From: Sphingobium phenoxybenzoativorans
GTDB taxonomy: Bacteria > Pseudomonadota > Alphaproteobacteria > Sphingomonadales > Sphingomonadaceae
Assembly: GCF_001757355.1 (NCBI RefSeq)
Contig: NZ_MINO01000019.1
Span: forward strand, 1 to 64,000
Length of the DNA stretch: 64,000 bases
Direction of reading: 5' to 3'
Numbering within the stretch: position 1 is the stretch's first letter; every line of letters begins with the position of its first letter. Shown here in pieces: positions 18,637 through 28,008 of this stretch. Below the pieces are notes generated by a model. It saw only the letters and a list, made by a program, of their open reading frames with translations, was not told the origin of the DNA and ran no database searches. Both the position numbers and the translations under genes were made by a program.

Positions 18637-19293
18637 ATGACCACCCCCGTCAAGATCGACTTTGTTTCCGATATATCCTGCCCCTGGTGCATCATCGGCC
18701 TGCGGGGGCTTGAGGAGGCGCTTGCGCGCGTCGGCGGAGAGATGGAGGCGGACATTCGCTTCCGCCCGTTCGAACTTAACCCGGACATGGCGCAGGGCGG
18801 CGAAAATCTGGGCGAGCATGTCACGCGGAAGATGGGTTCGACCCGCGAACAGTCGGCGCAGATGCGGCAGACCATCACGGATCGCGCCGCCGCGACCGGC
18901 TTTGCGATCAATTTTTCCGACGATTCGCGCGTCTACAACACGTTCGACGCCCACCGGCTGCTCCACTGGGCCGGTGAGGAGGGCGGACAGCATGCGCTCA
19001 AACAAGCGCTATTCGCTGCGCATTTCACGCGGGGCGAGGCGATGGACGATCATGACGCGCTGGTCGCTATCGTGGAGCAGGCCGGGCTGGACGGCGCAAA
19101 GGCGCGGGAGGTTCTGGAATCCGGCCGCTATGCCGCCGAAGTCCGGCAGGAAGAAGCGCTCTGGCGGTCGCGCGGGATCAATTCCGTCCCCGCCATCGTC
19201 CTGAACGAGAAATATCTGGTGTCCGGCGGGCAGCCCGCGGAGATGTTCGAACAGGCATTGCGCGCGGTTGTGGCGGAGCAAGAAACAGTCTGA
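18637..19293 (+). CDS. DsbA family oxidoreductase (FrnE type)
   Basis: A 218-residue thioredoxin-fold protein of the FrnE subfamily, a cytoplasmic dithiol-disulfide oxidoreductase. The active site is CPWC in VSDISCPWCIIGLRGLEEAL. Family features are RFRPFELNPDM, the inserted helical domain (NTFDAHRLLHWAGEEG) and the cis-Pro loop INSVPAIVLNEKYLVSGGQP. There is no signal peptide, consistent with FrnE rather than periplasmic DsbA. GGAGGA lies upstream of the ATG. Confidence 0.88.
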   Translation: MTTPVKIDFVSDISCPWCIIGLRGLEEALARVGGEMEADIRFRPFELNPDMAQGGENLGEHVTRKMGSTREQSAQMRQTITDRAAATGFAINFSDDSRVYNTFDAHRLLHWAGEEGGQHALKQALFAAHFTRGEAMDDHDALVAIVEQAGLDGAKAREVLESGRYAAEVRQEEALWRSRGINSVPAIVLNEKYLVSGGQPAEMFEQALRAVVAEQETV

Positions 19294-19324
19294 CTCCAGG
19301 GTAAACCGACCCCCTACCCTTTTT

Positions 19325-19413
19325 CGTCATTCCCGCGTAGGCGGGAACCCATCTCCAGTCCCATCCTGCTGTGCGATTTCGGGAGATGGGTCCCCGCCTA
19401 CGCGGGGATGACG
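19325..19413. repeat. Family B palindromic repeat, complete copy
   Basis: Two inverted arms, CGTCATTCCCGCGTAGGCGG at the left and CCGCCTACGCGGGGATGACG at the right, with AACCCATCTCC / GGAGATGGG inside and a 24-base spacer. It lies between the DsbA gene and prfC on the same strand, 23 bases before the prfC start codon. Confidence 0.85.
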
Positions 19414-19435
19414 AATCTTTGATATAGAAACGACC

Positions 19436-21001
19436 ATGACCATCCCATCCCGCCGCACATTCGCGATCATTTCCCACCCGGACGCCGGCAAGACGACGCT
19501 GACCGAGAAGCTGCTGCTGGAAGGCGGCGCGATCCATCTGGCCGGCGAGGTCAAGGCGCGCGGCGCGAACCGGCGCGCCCGGTCGGACTGGATGAAGATC
19601 GAGCAGCAGCGCGGCATCTCCGTCACCTCCTCGGTCATGACGTTCGAGCGGAACGGGATCACCTTCAACCTGCTCGACACGCCGGGGCATGAGGATTTCA
19701 GCGAGGACACCTACCGCACCCTGACCGCCGTCGACAGCGCCGTGATGGTCATCGACGCGGCCAAGGGCATCGAACCGCAGACCCGCAAGCTGTTCGAGGT
19801 GTGCCGCCTGCGCAACGTGCCCATCATCACCTTCGTCAACAAGGTGGACCGGGAGGGGCGCGACCCCTTCGCCCTGCTGGACGAGGTGGCCGACGCGCTG
19901 GCGCTCGACGTGTGCCCGATGAGCTGGCCGGTCGGCATGGGCGGCACGTTCGAGGGCATTTACGACTTCACCACCGACCGGCTGCGCCAGCCGAGCGGCG
20001 GGAGCAAGGAGTTTGAGGGGCAGGAACATCATTTCTCCGGCCTCGACGATCCGAAGCTGGCGGATTTCCTGTCCGCCGAGGGTCTGGAGAAATTGCGCGA
20101 GGAAGCGGAGCTGGCGCGCGGCGGCTATGCGGATTTCGACCTTGCCGCCTATCGCCATGGCGACCTGACCCCGGTCTATTTCGGATCAGCGCTCAAGCTG
20201 TTCGGCGTCACCGAACTGATCGACGCGCTCGCCGCCCACGCCCCGCCGCCGCGCACCCAGCCTGCCGAACCCGCGCCGGTCGCGCCGGACCGCAGCGACG
20301 TCACCGGCTTCATCTTCAAGGTGCAAGCGAATATGGACCCGCAGCATCGCGACCGCATCGCCTTCATGCGGCTGTGCTCCGGCAAGTTCCGGCGCGGCAT
20401 GAAGCTGACGCCTTCGGGCAGCGGCAAGCCGATCGCGGTGCATTCGCCGATCCTTTTCTTCGCGCAGGACCGCGAGATCGCCGATGAAGCCTTTCCCGGC
20501 GACATTATCGGCATTCCCAATCACGGCACGCTGCGGGTCGGCGATACGTTGTCGGAGAAGGCGGATGTGCGCTTTACCGGCCTGCCCAATTTCGCGCCGG
20601 AAATCCTGCGCCGCGTGGCGCTGAAGGACCCGACCAAGACCAAGCAGCTCCGCAAGGCGCTGGACGACCTGTCGGAAGAAGGCGTCATCCAGGTATTCTA
20701 CCCCGATATCGGCAGCCAGTGGATCGTCGGCGTGGTCGGCCAGCTCCAGCTTGACGTGCTGATCAGCCGTCTGGAGGCGGAATATAAGGTTGAGGCGGTG
20801 CTGGAACCCTCGCCCTTCGACACGGCGCGCTGGATTTCCGGCAGCGACGCGGCGGTGAAGGGCTTTGTCGAGTTCAACCGCGCCAATCTGGCCAAGGACC
20901 GGGACGGCAATGACGTGTTCATGGCCAAAAGCGCCTGGGACGTCGGTTATCAGCAGGAACGCCACCCGGACGTGAAGTTCAGCGCCACGCGCGAGCGATA
21001 G
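19436..21001 (+). CDS. prfC: Peptide chain release factor 3
   Basis: GTPase that recycles RF1 and RF2 from the ribosome. The 521-residue protein begins with the GTP-binding domain: G1 ISHPDAGKTTLTEKL, switch I QQRGISVTSSVMTF, G3 DTPGHEDFSEDTYR, G4 FVNKVDREGRDP. Domain II is seen around VTGFIFKVQANMDPQHRDRI, and the C-terminal EF-G-like domain around EEGVIQVFYPDIGSQWIVGV. Length is standard. It is transcribed alone, closely preceded by a family B palindrome. Confidence 0.95.
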   Translation: MTIPSRRTFAIISHPDAGKTTLTEKLLLEGGAIHLAGEVKARGANRRARSDWMKIEQQRGISVTSSVMTFERNGITFNLLDTPGHEDFSEDTYRTLTAVDSAVMVIDAAKGIEPQTRKLFEVCRLRNVPIITFVNKVDREGRDPFALLDEVADALALDVCPMSWPVGMGGTFEGIYDFTTDRLRQPSGGSKEFEGQEHHFSGLDDPKLADFLSAEGLEKLREEAELARGGYADFDLAAYRHGDLTPVYFGSALKLFGVTELIDALAAHAPPPRTQPAEPAPVAPDRSDVTGFIFKVQANMDPQHRDRIAFMRLCSGKFRRGMKLTPSGSGKPIAVHSPILFFAQDREIADEAFPGDIIGIPNHGTLRVGDTLSEKADVRFTGLPNFAPEILRRVALKDPTKTKQLRKALDDLSEEGVIQVFYPDIGSQWIVGVVGQLQLDVLISRLEAEYKVEAVLEPSPFDTARWISGSDAAVKGFVEFNRANLAKDRDGNDVFMAKSAWDVGYQQERHPDVKFSATRER

Positions 21002-21033
21002 ACGGCTGGACAAATGACGGGAGATGGCGTCGA

Positions 21034-21369
21034 ATGCGAAGCATGAGGAAATTTCTGCTTCTGGCCGGGGCGCTGACGCTCACCGCATGCGGACAAGGCG
21101 AGGACAGCGCCGCGCCCGCAGCGAATCAGGCTGCGCCGGAAACCGGGGCAACGGCGCAGGTCGCAAAGCTTGACGAAGGGCAGCGCAACGGCGTGCTGGA
21201 AAAGGCCATCCGCGCGGCCGGCGAACCCTGCCCGGCCGTAACGGCGTCCGAACGCGCCGAAATCAGCACGGGCGTCATGGGCTGGAGAGCGCATTGCGAT
21301 GACGGGACAGCCCATCTCATCCAGATCCTGAGCGATGGCACGGCCAAGGTGACCAGCCGGACGCACTGA
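21034..21369 (+). CDS. Small lipoprotein, unknown function
   Basis: A 111-residue protein with a lipoprotein signal (KFLLLAGALTLTAC; lipobox LTAC, lipidated Cys at residue 19) followed by an Ala-rich spacer. The mature domain has two Cys (GEPCPAVTASE and WRAHCDDGT) that may form a disulfide, and ends TAHLIQILSDGTAKVTSRTH. It follows prfC by 32 bases. Confidence 0.75.
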   Translation: MRSMRKFLLLAGALTLTACGQGEDSAAPAANQAAPETGATAQVAKLDEGQRNGVLEKAIRAAGEPCPAVTASERAEISTGVMGWRAHCDDGTAHLIQILSDGTAKVTSRTH

Positions 21370-21473
21370 TCCGCCTGCGCCCCTGGGCCGCGCGCCAGTG
21401 CTTCATTGGCCTCTCGCGCACTGGCGGACTTCCGGCGCAGCCTCTATTCTCGCGCCCCTGTCCACCCGGCGGG

Positions 21474-21851
21474 ATGGCTATGGAGACATTAAAGACATGG
21501 GCGAAGGCCCTCCGGCGCGATATCGTCGCCCTCTGGATCGCCGCCCGCGATCTCCGCACGCCCTGGACCGCAAAGGCGCTGGCGGGCGCAGTGGCCGCCT
21601 ATGCGCTCAGCCCGATTGACCTGATCCCCGATTTCATCCCGGCTCTGGGCTATATCGACGACCTGCTTATCGTTCCGGCCGGGATATGGCTGGCGATCCG
21701 CCTGATCCCCGCGCCGCTGATGATCGAATTCCGGGACAGCGCGGCGGCGCGCGCCGCCAGACCCGTCAGCAGGCTGGCGGCGGCGGCGATCATCCTCCTG
21801 TGGGTGCTGGCCGGGGCGGCGCTTGTCTGGTTTCTGTCCGGACGCCGCTAA
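21474..21851 (+). CDS. YkvA family (DUF1232) membrane protein
   Basis: A 125-residue protein with the DUF1232 signature YALSPIDLIPDFIPALGYIDDLLIVPAGIW (in two overlapping parts, residues about 42-72). Two hydrophobic segments follow it, the last being LAAAAIILLWVLAGAALVWF. Family function is unknown. A second ATG two codons downstream is also possible. It converges with metW. Confidence 0.85.
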   Translation: MAMETLKTWAKALRRDIVALWIAARDLRTPWTAKALAGAVAAYALSPIDLIPDFIPALGYIDDLLIVPAGIWLAIRLIPAPLMIEFRDSAAARAARPVSRLAAAAIILLWVLAGAALVWFLSGRR

Positions 21852-21855
21852 AGGC

Positions 21856-22452
21856 TTATCGGCGCAGCAGGAACACCGCATGTTCCGCGAACAGATTGGC
21901 GTTCGCGTGGGTGGTTTCCTTGTCGCCCTTCAGGAACCATTGCCCGTCGATCGACCAGCCGCGATCCTTCACCAGCGCACGGAAATCATCGACCGTCACA
22001 TGGTGGATGTTGAGTGTATCATACCAGGTGTCCGGCAGCAGGCGCGTGACCGGCATCCGCCCGCCCCACAGCAGCGACATGCGCCCGCGCCAGTGCGCGA
22101 AATTGGGGAAGCTGACGAAGGCTTGGCTCCCGATTCGCAGCAGCTCCTCCACCACCAGGTCGGGGCGGCGCGTGGTCTGCAACGTCTGGCTGAGGATCGC
22201 ATAGTCGAAGCTGCCGTCGGGATAATAGGCAAGGTCGGTGTCGGCGTCGCCCTGCACCACGGACAGGCCGCGCCCTACGGCGGAGGCGACATTGGCCGGG
22301 TCGATCTCCAGCCCGCGCGCATCCACCTGCCGCGCATCGCGCAGCGCCGCCATCAGCGCGCCGTCGCCACAGCCGACATCGAGCACGCGGCTCCCCTGCC
22401 GCACCATACGCGCGATTAGGGCAAGGTCGGGGCGCATCGCTTCGTCCGTCAT
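21856..22452 (-). CDS. metW: Methionine biosynthesis protein MetW
   Basis: A 198-residue SAM-methyltransferase-fold protein that pairs with MetX in methionine synthesis. Motif I is VLDVGCGDGALMAAL near residue 25. The MetW-specific stretch DYAILSQTLQTTRRPDLVVEE and the tail FPNFAHWRGRMSLLWGGRMP are both present. Its start overlaps the stop of the preceding GNAT gene by four bases. Confidence 0.93.
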   Translation of the reverse strand: MTDEAMRPDLALIARMVRQGSRVLDVGCGDGALMAALRDARQVDARGLEIDPANVASAVGRGLSVVQGDADTDLAYYPDGSFDYAILSQTLQTTRRPDLVVEELLRIGSQAFVSFPNFAHWRGRMSLLWGGRMPVTRLLPDTWYDTLNIHHVTVDDFRALVKDRGWSIDGQWFLKGDKETTHANANLFAEHAVFLLRR

Positions 22453-22916
22453 GCGACCTCCCGCGAGGCGTCGGGATCGTGGCGCTGCATGATCGTCTCA
22501 TTGACGCGCATCCACCCGTGCCGCTCATACAGGGTGTGGGCGTCCAGCGTGTTGAGGTTCCAGCGGCGCAGGCGCTGCAAATCGGGATGCCCGTCAAAAT
22601 AGCGCAGCATCGCGGAGGCAAGGCCCTTCCCCTGATGCGCCTCCAGCACATAGACGTCGGCCAGATGCGCGAAGGTCGCGTGATCGGTGATCACCCGCGC
22701 GAAGGCGACCTGCGCGCGCCCTGATTTGCCGTCCAGATAGACGCCCACGCAATGGGACCCGGCCATCGCCTTTTCGACCAGCGCGATGCCGATGCCGGGG
22801 GACCAGTAGCTGCGCGTCAGATAGGCGTGGATCGCCTCCGGCTGAAGCGCGGCGGGATCGTCGGACAGAATATAGCCGCCGGGCAGCGCGGTCCCCGTCA
22901 TGGCGGCCAGCATCAT
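22449..22916 (-). CDS. GNAT family N-acetyltransferase
   Basis: A 155-residue acetyltransferase-like protein. The acetyl-CoA loop is [20 protein letters not shown] (Q-x-x-G-x-G/A pattern), preceded by [11 protein letters not shown] (the beta-4 strand) and followed by [20 protein letters not shown], the typical GNAT end. It overlaps metX upstream and metW downstream by four bases each, so it is translationally coupled inside the methionine operon. Substrate unknown. Confidence 0.85.
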   Translation of the reverse strand: MMLAAMTGTALPGGYILSDDPAALQPEAIHAYLTRSYWSPGIGIALVEKAMAGSHCVGVYLDGKSGRAQVAFARVITDHATFAHLADVYVLEAHQGKGLASAMLRYFDGHPDLQRLRRWNLNTLDAHTLYERHGWMRVNETIMQRHDPDASREVA

Positions 22917-24049
22917 CGCTCACCCGCCCGCAGGAAGCCATCGACCACGCGGTTCAGCTCCGGCGCTTCCAGCAGGAAAGCGTCATGGCCGAAGGGACTG
23001 GACAGTTCGACGAAGCTCGCCTCCGCGCCGCCCGCATTGAGGGCATGGACGATCACGCGGGACTCAGTGGTGGGATAGAGCCAGTCGGTATCGAAGCTGA
23101 CCACGCAGAAGCGCGCGCGGGTCCTGGCGAATGCGCCCGCAAGGCTCCCGCCATGATCCTCCGCCAGATCATAATAATCCATCGCGCGGGTGATATAGAG
23201 ATAGGAGTTGGCGTCGAACCGCTCGACAAAGCTCAATCCCTGATGCCGCAAATAGCTTTCGACCTGGAAATCCGCGTCGAAGCCGAACGTCTTGGCGTCA
23301 CGCCCCTGCAGGCGGCGGCCGAACTTCTCGGTCAGACCGGCTTCGGACAGATAGGTGATGTGCGCGGCCATGCGCGCGACCGCGAGGCCGGAGGAGGGCA
23401 CGTCGCCATCGGCATAATAGTCGCCGCCGCGCCAGCGCGGATCGGCCATGATCGCCTGCCGCCCAACCTCATGGAAGGCGATATTCTGGGCGCTGTGCCG
23501 CGCCGTCGAGGCAATGACGATCGCCGATTCAACCCGGTCGGGGAAAAGCGTCGGCCAGGTCAGCGCCTGCATGCCGCCCATCGACCCGCCGATGACGGCG
23601 CGGATGCGGTCCACGCCCAGATGGTCGAGCAGCAATGCCTGCGCCCGCACCATGTCCGCGATGGTGATGACCGGAAAGCGCATCCCCCAGGGCGCACCCA
23701 TCGCCGGATCGATGCTGGCCGGGCCGCTGGACCCCATGCAGCCGCCAAGAATGTTGGCGCAGACGATGAAATGCCGGTCGGGATCGACGGGCTTTCCCTG
23801 CCCGACCATCCGCCACCACCAGCCGGGCTTTTTCGTCATCGGATTTTCCGACGCCAGATACTGGTCGCCGGTCAGCGCGTGGCAGATCAGGATGACGTTG
23901 GACCGGTCCGCATTCAGCGCGCCATAGGTCTCATAGGCGATATCGACAGGGCCGAAGGCGACGCCGCAATCCAGCCGCAAGGGTCCGGTCAGGCGGACCT
24001 GACGGCCAAGGCCGAAACGGCTGTCATCCGGGGCCGGATTGCTCGCCAT
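22913..24049 (-). CDS. metX: Homoserine O-acyltransferase MetX
   Basis: Alpha/beta-hydrolase that acylates homoserine at the start of methionine synthesis. The 378-residue protein carries the family signature around [17 protein letters not shown] and the nucleophile elbow [10 protein letters not shown] (Ser in G-S-M-G-G). The catalytic Asp is in [11 protein letters not shown] and the His in [11 protein letters not shown]. Alphaproteobacterial MetX paired with MetW may prefer succinyl-CoA rather than acetyl-CoA; I cannot decide from the sequence. First gene of the metX-GNAT-metW operon. Confidence 0.93.
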   Translation of the reverse strand: MASNPAPDDSRFGLGRQVRLTGPLRLDCGVAFGPVDIAYETYGALNADRSNVILICHALTGDQYLASENPMTKKPGWWWRMVGQGKPVDPDRHFIVCANILGGCMGSSGPASIDPAMGAPWGMRFPVITIADMVRAQALLLDHLGVDRIRAVIGGSMGGMQALTWPTLFPDRVESAIVIASTARHSAQNIAFHEVGRQAIMADPRWRGGDYYADGDVPSSGLAVARMAAHITYLSEAGLTEKFGRRLQGRDAKTFGFDADFQVESYLRHQGLSFVERFDANSYLYITRAMDYYDLAEDHGGSLAGAFARTRARFCVVSFDTDWLYPTTESRVIVHALNAGGAEASFVELSSPFGHDAFLLEAPELNRVVDGFLRAGER

Positions 24050-24058
24050 AGGCTGGCC

Positions 24059-24087
24059 GCGCTAGGGCCGCCGCGATGCCCTGTCAA
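24059..24087 (-). promoter_or_regulatory. Putative promoter of metX
   Basis: On the minus strand, an exact TTGACA (24087-24082) is followed after 17 bases by TAGCGC (24064-24059), ten bases before the metX start codon. The -10 box is poor. This would give a very short leader, so no riboswitch would fit. Confidence 0.3.
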
Positions 24088-24172
24088 TTGCTGCATCGAT
24101 ACCGGGTCATTGCCGCCGCAAAAGCCCCGACCGTCCTTTGCGTTTGCCGCCCGATGGCGCTAAAGCGCCGCC

Positions 24173-25306
24173 ATGCCAGACACCACCTTTGACACAGCCA
24201 CGCTTTCCGCTTCCCGCCCGCTTCCAAAAGACTGGATCATGGGGATTTCGCCCTATGTTCCGGGCAAGGCGGCAGCGGATGACGGCCGCCCGCTCATCAA
24301 GCTTTCGGCCAATGAAAATCCACTCGGCACGGGCGACGCCGCCCGCGCCGCCATGGCCGCCGGCATCGCCGATCTCGCCACCTATCCCGATCCCGGCGCG
24401 GCGAAGCTGCGCGAGGCGATTGCGGGCAAATATGGCCTGGACCCTGCGCGCATCATCTATGGCACGGGGTCGGACGAGCTGCTGCATCTCGCCGCCAGCG
24501 CCTATGCCGGGCCGGGGGACGAGGTGCTGTATGTCCGCTACGGCTTTTCCGTGTACGACATCGCCGCCCGGCGCGTCGGCGCGGTCCCCGTCGTTGCGCC
24601 TGACAAGGATTATGGCACGGATGTCGACGCGCTGCTGGCGCTGGTGACGGACAGGACGCGCGTCGTCTATCTCGCCAATCCGAACAACCCCACCGGCACC
24701 ATGACCCCGGCGTCGGAAATCGCGCGGCTCCACGCTGGCCTGCCGAAGGATGTGCTGTTCGTGCTCGATCAGGCTTATGCCGAATATCTGGACGATAGCG
24801 AGGATGATGGCGGCCTTGCTCTGGCGGAAAAGGCCAGCAATGTCTTTGTCACCCGCACCTTTTCCAAGATCCACGGCCTTGCCGCCGAACGGATCGGCTG
24901 GGGCTATGCCAGCGCCGAGATCATCGACGCGCTGCACCGTATCCGCGCGCCGTTTAATGTGACGACCGCCGGTCAACAGGCGGCCATCGCCGCCATCAAC
25001 GACAATGCATGGATGGAGCGTAGCCGCAGCCACAACGCCCGATGGCGCGCGTGGCTGGCGGAGCAAGTCGCGGCCTTGAGCAATCACGGCCTGCGCGTGG
25101 TGCCAAGCAAGGCGAACTTCCTGCTGATCCTGTTCGAAGGCAAGCTGACCGCCGAGGCTGCTCTGAAGGGCCTGATGGCGGAGGGTTACGCCACCCGCTG
25201 GCTGCCCGGGCAGGGCCTGCCCAACGCGCTGCGCATCACCATCGGCACGGAGGCGCAGACGCGCGCCGTCGCCGCCATCCTGCGCACCTTGGCGGAAGGG
25301 GCCTGA
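24173..25306 (+). CDS. hisC: Histidinol-phosphate aminotransferase
   Basis: PLP enzyme of histidine synthesis that can also transaminate aromatic precursors. The 377-residue protein shows [40 protein letters not shown] and [10 protein letters not shown]. The PLP lysine is in [20 protein letters not shown], and the C-terminal Arg is in [12 protein letters not shown]. It overlaps tyrC by one base (TGATG), the standard alphaproteobacterial hisC-tyrC pair, which links it to tyrosine synthesis. Confidence 0.93.
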   Translation: MPDTTFDTATLSASRPLPKDWIMGISPYVPGKAAADDGRPLIKLSANENPLGTGDAARAAMAAGIADLATYPDPGAAKLREAIAGKYGLDPARIIYGTGSDELLHLAASAYAGPGDEVLYVRYGFSVYDIAARRVGAVPVVAPDKDYGTDVDALLALVTDRTRVVYLANPNNPTGTMTPASEIARLHAGLPKDVLFVLDQAYAEYLDDSEDDGGLALAEKASNVFVTRTFSKIHGLAAERIGWGYASAEIIDALHRIRAPFNVTTAGQQAAIAAINDNAWMERSRSHNARWRAWLAEQVAALSNHGLRVVPSKANFLLILFEGKLTAEAALKGLMAEGYATRWLPGQGLPNALRITIGTEAQTRAVAAILRTLAEGA

Positions 25307-26211
25307 TGCTGCCCTTCGCGCGCGTCGCGATCATCGGCCTTGGCCTTATCGGATCGTCGCTGGCCCGCGCGATCCGGGCCGAGATGCCGACGGTTGCGCT
25401 CACCGGCCATGACGCCAGCCCGGAAGTCCGCGAGATCGCCCGGCGCATCGGCCTGTGCGACGACATCGCCGACAATGCGGGCGCGGCCGTCACTGACGCC
25501 GATCTGGTGATCCTGTGCGTGCCGGTGCGGGCAATGGAGGCGGTCGCGGCGGAGATCGCCGCCGACCTGCCGCCCGAATGCATCGTCAGCGACGTGGGGT
25601 CGTGCAAGGGCGAGATTCTCGCGGGCCTGACCCGCGCCCTGCCCGGACGGGTGGTGATTCCCGCGCATCCGGTCGCGGGCACGGAGAATAGCGGGCCTGA
25701 ATCCGGCTTCGCGACGCTGTTCAAGGGCCGCTGGTGCATCGTGACGCCGCCGGACGGGGCCGATCCCGCCGCCGTCGAGCGGGTCAGCGAACTGTGGCGG
25801 CGCGTCGGCGCGAATGTCGAGATCATGAACGCCCAGCATCATGATCTGGTGCTGGCCGTAACGAGCCACCTGCCCCACCTGATCGCCTATACCATCGTCG
25901 GCACCGCCAGCGACCTGGAGGATGTCACCCGGTCGGAAGTGATCAAATATTCCGCCGGCGGCTTCCGCGACTTCACCCGCATCGCCGCATCGGACCCGAC
26001 CATGTGGCGCGACGTGTTCCTGGCGAACAAGGATGCGGTGCTGGAAATGCTGCAGCGCTTTTCCGAGGACCTCTCGGCCCTGCAGCGGGCGATCCGCTGG
26101 GGCGACGGGGACGCCTTATTCTCCCTGTTCACCCGCACCCGCGCCGTCCGCCGTTCGATCATCGAGGAAGGGCAGGACGACGCCGCGCCGGACTTCGGCC
26201 GGAGCCACTGA
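25306..26211 (+). CDS. tyrC: Prephenate/arogenate dehydrogenase
   Basis: NAD(P)-dependent dehydrogenase of tyrosine synthesis, 301 residues. The Rossmann motif VAIIGLGLIGSSLARAI is at residues 7-23. Conserved catalytic regions are SDVGSCKGEIL, IPAHPVAGTENSGPESG (catalytic His) and LVLAVTSHLPHLIAY. No ACT domain is present, as expected for the cyclohexadienyl dehydrogenase subgroup. The start codon overlaps the hisC stop, so translation is coupled. Confidence 0.92.
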   Translation: MLPFARVAIIGLGLIGSSLARAIRAEMPTVALTGHDASPEVREIARRIGLCDDIADNAGAAVTDADLVILCVPVRAMEAVAAEIAADLPPECIVSDVGSCKGEILAGLTRALPGRVVIPAHPVAGTENSGPESGFATLFKGRWCIVTPPDGADPAAVERVSELWRRVGANVEIMNAQHHDLVLAVTSHLPHLIAYTIVGTASDLEDVTRSEVIKYSAGGFRDFTRIAASDPTMWRDVFLANKDAVLEMLQRFSEDLSALQRAIRWGDGDALFSLFTRTRAVRRSIIEEGQDDAAPDFGRSH

Positions 26212-26215
26212 CGGC

Positions 26216-27286
26216 CTACCGGTCGATCTTCAGCGCCTCCAGTATCTTCGCCCAGGATACCAGCTTGAAATTCTGAACCTTGTCGCCGCTCTCGCCATCC
26301 TGGGTGACGAACAGCCCGGCGGGAAAGTCGGGGCCGAAATCGCCGAGCGCCAGATCGATGCCGTCCGTATGCTGGACGCCCTCTATCGCGCCGGACCCGC
26401 CGACCTGGAATCGCCCGGCATAGGCAAGATCGGGCAGGCGATAGACGACAAAGGCGTCGGACCCCTGGCTGGCAACGACCAGATGGCCCGCATCCTTGCC
26501 CTGCGGCGCGATGGCCATGCCCTCCAGATGCTTGACGAGCCGGGTCTTGTCCGTGCTGGCGATCAGCGTGGGCGATAGCGGCTTGTCCGCATCGGCCTCG
26601 AAGCGCCACAGCCCGACATGCTCCTGCGCCATATAGACGGTGCCCGTCCGCTCGTCCGCAATACAGCCTTCGGAGCGCGACCCCTTGGCGAAGCTGCGCA
26701 CTATGGCGCCGCTTACCGTAGCACCGCCCACATCCAGACGGATATGGCGGATCATGCCCTCCCGCGAGATCATGAAGGCATCCGCCGCATCGCCGCGGCG
26801 GTAGAGGCACAGGCCATAGCCCTGCCCCTCGCCCGCATCGACAGAACCCACCGGGATGAGCGTGGATGTGGCGGTATCCAGCCGGAAAAGCTGAAGCCGC
26901 GCATGCTTCTTATCCTGCCGGTCGCTGGCGACCACCAATATCCCCGGCTTGCCGTCGATCATGATGCCGTCGCGCAAGTCCACATTATTGAGCTTTCCGG
27001 CCACGAAATGGCGGACCTTGCCGTCCATGCCATAGACATAGAGACCGACTTCCTTGTCAGTGCCCAGCACCAGGCTGGCCTCCGGGTCTGCGGGGTTGCG
27101 CCAGATGGCGGGATCGTCGGCGGTGTCCACCCCGGCCTGCCCGACCTTCTGCGTTTCGCGCTGGGCCGCCACGGTCGCGGTGGGTTCCATAACCGGCGCT
27201 GCGGAAAAGGACGGGGCCGCGCAAAGACAGGCAAGCAGCGCGCCGGCATATCTCGCTGCAACTTCCAGACGTCCGATGCCAGCCAT
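26216..27286 (-). CDS. Beta-propeller phytase
   Basis: Secreted enzyme that releases phosphate from phytate, with bound calcium. The 356-residue protein has a signal peptide (VAARYAGALLACLCAAPSFS) and the diagnostic first blade AGVDTADDPAIWRNPADPEA followed by VLGTDKEVGLYVYGMDGK. Later blades include GQGYGLCLYR, RSEGCIADERTGTVYMAQEH and EGVQHTDGIDLALGDFGPDF, which hold the acidic calcium ligands. The start at 27286 is spaced better from GGGGG than the ATG two codons earlier. It sits 24 bases after plsC. Confidence 0.9.
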   Translation of the reverse strand: MAGIGRLEVAARYAGALLACLCAAPSFSAAPVMEPTATVAAQRETQKVGQAGVDTADDPAIWRNPADPEASLVLGTDKEVGLYVYGMDGKVRHFVAGKLNNVDLRDGIMIDGKPGILVVASDRQDKKHARLQLFRLDTATSTLIPVGSVDAGEGQGYGLCLYRRGDAADAFMISREGMIRHIRLDVGGATVSGAIVRSFAKGSRSEGCIADERTGTVYMAQEHVGLWRFEADADKPLSPTLIASTDKTRLVKHLEGMAIAPQGKDAGHLVVASQGSDAFVVYRLPDLAYAGRFQVGGSGAIEGVQHTDGIDLALGDFGPDFPAGLFVTQDGESGDKVQNFKLVSWAKILEALKIDR

Positions 27287-27310
27287 GCCCATATCCCCCT
27301 TTTGCGAACG

Positions 27311-27997
27311 CTATTCGTTCAATGCATTGATCGCCGCATGCGCCAGCGCCTCGGCCTCCTCGCGGGGCAGACCCGGCGGTATAATCTCCCCGACCTTGTA
27401 GGTGACGGTGCCCGGCCGCTTCAGGAAGCTGTTGCGCGGCGCAACTCGGCCGCTGTTGACGGCGATGGGCAGCACCGGCACGCGCAGCAGCGTATACAGG
27501 CCCGCAAACCCGGCGCGAATCTCCGGCGCTTCCCCATGCGGCACGCGCGTTCCTTCGGGGAAAAGGCAGACCGGGCGGCCTTCCGCCATCGCCTTGGCGG
27601 CCGTCCTGCGCATCGACCGCATGGCGCTTGCCCCCGCCTCCCGCTCGACGATGATCATGCCATAGGTGCGCGCAACCCGGCCCCAGAGCGGAATGTCGAT
27701 CAGCTCGCGCTTCGCCGCGATCATCGGATTGTGGAACAGGCACAGCAGGTCGATCGTCTCGAACATCGATTCATGCTTGAAGATGAACAGCATCGGCGTG
27801 TCGGGGATCACCCCGTCTATCTTCACCTTCTGCGCCAGCACGATCCGGGCGGCGATCCTGTGGAACCATCCCCAGGACCCGACCACGGCCCGCAACGGCC
27901 GCGGCCCGAACGGCGTCACGATCAACGCCGCCATCACCCAGAGGAACGTCCCTGGATAGAATATAAGGGCGAAAAGCAGGGACCGGAGCAGGATCAT
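27311..27997 (-). CDS. plsC: 1-acyl-sn-glycerol-3-phosphate acyltransferase
   Basis: Makes phosphatidic acid in the inner membrane. The 228-residue protein has an N-terminal membrane segment (LLFALIFYPGTFLWVMAALI) and the four acyltransferase blocks. Motif I is FKHESMFET, with H-x4-E in place of the usual H-x4-D, a variant common in alphaproteobacteria. Motif III is LFPEGTRVPHGE and motif IV is VPVLPIAVNSG. It follows ydcF by 11 bases in the ftsE operon. Confidence 0.9.
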   Translation of the reverse strand: MILLRSLLFALIFYPGTFLWVMAALIVTPFGPRPLRAVVGSWGWFHRIAARIVLAQKVKIDGVIPDTPMLFIFKHESMFETIDLLCLFHNPMIAAKRELIDIPLWGRVARTYGMIIVEREAGASAMRSMRRTAAKAMAEGRPVCLFPEGTRVPHGEAPEIRAGFAGLYTLLRVPVLPIAVNSGRVAPRNSFLKRPGTVTYKVGEIIPPGLPREEAEALAHAAINALNE

Positions 27998-28008
27998 GCG
28001 GCTGGCGT

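Noticed and set aside
24050..24172. A SAM-type riboswitch before metX
   Set aside because: The putative promoter leaves only a few bases of leader, and I see no pseudoknot-like pairing. A covariance search would decide.
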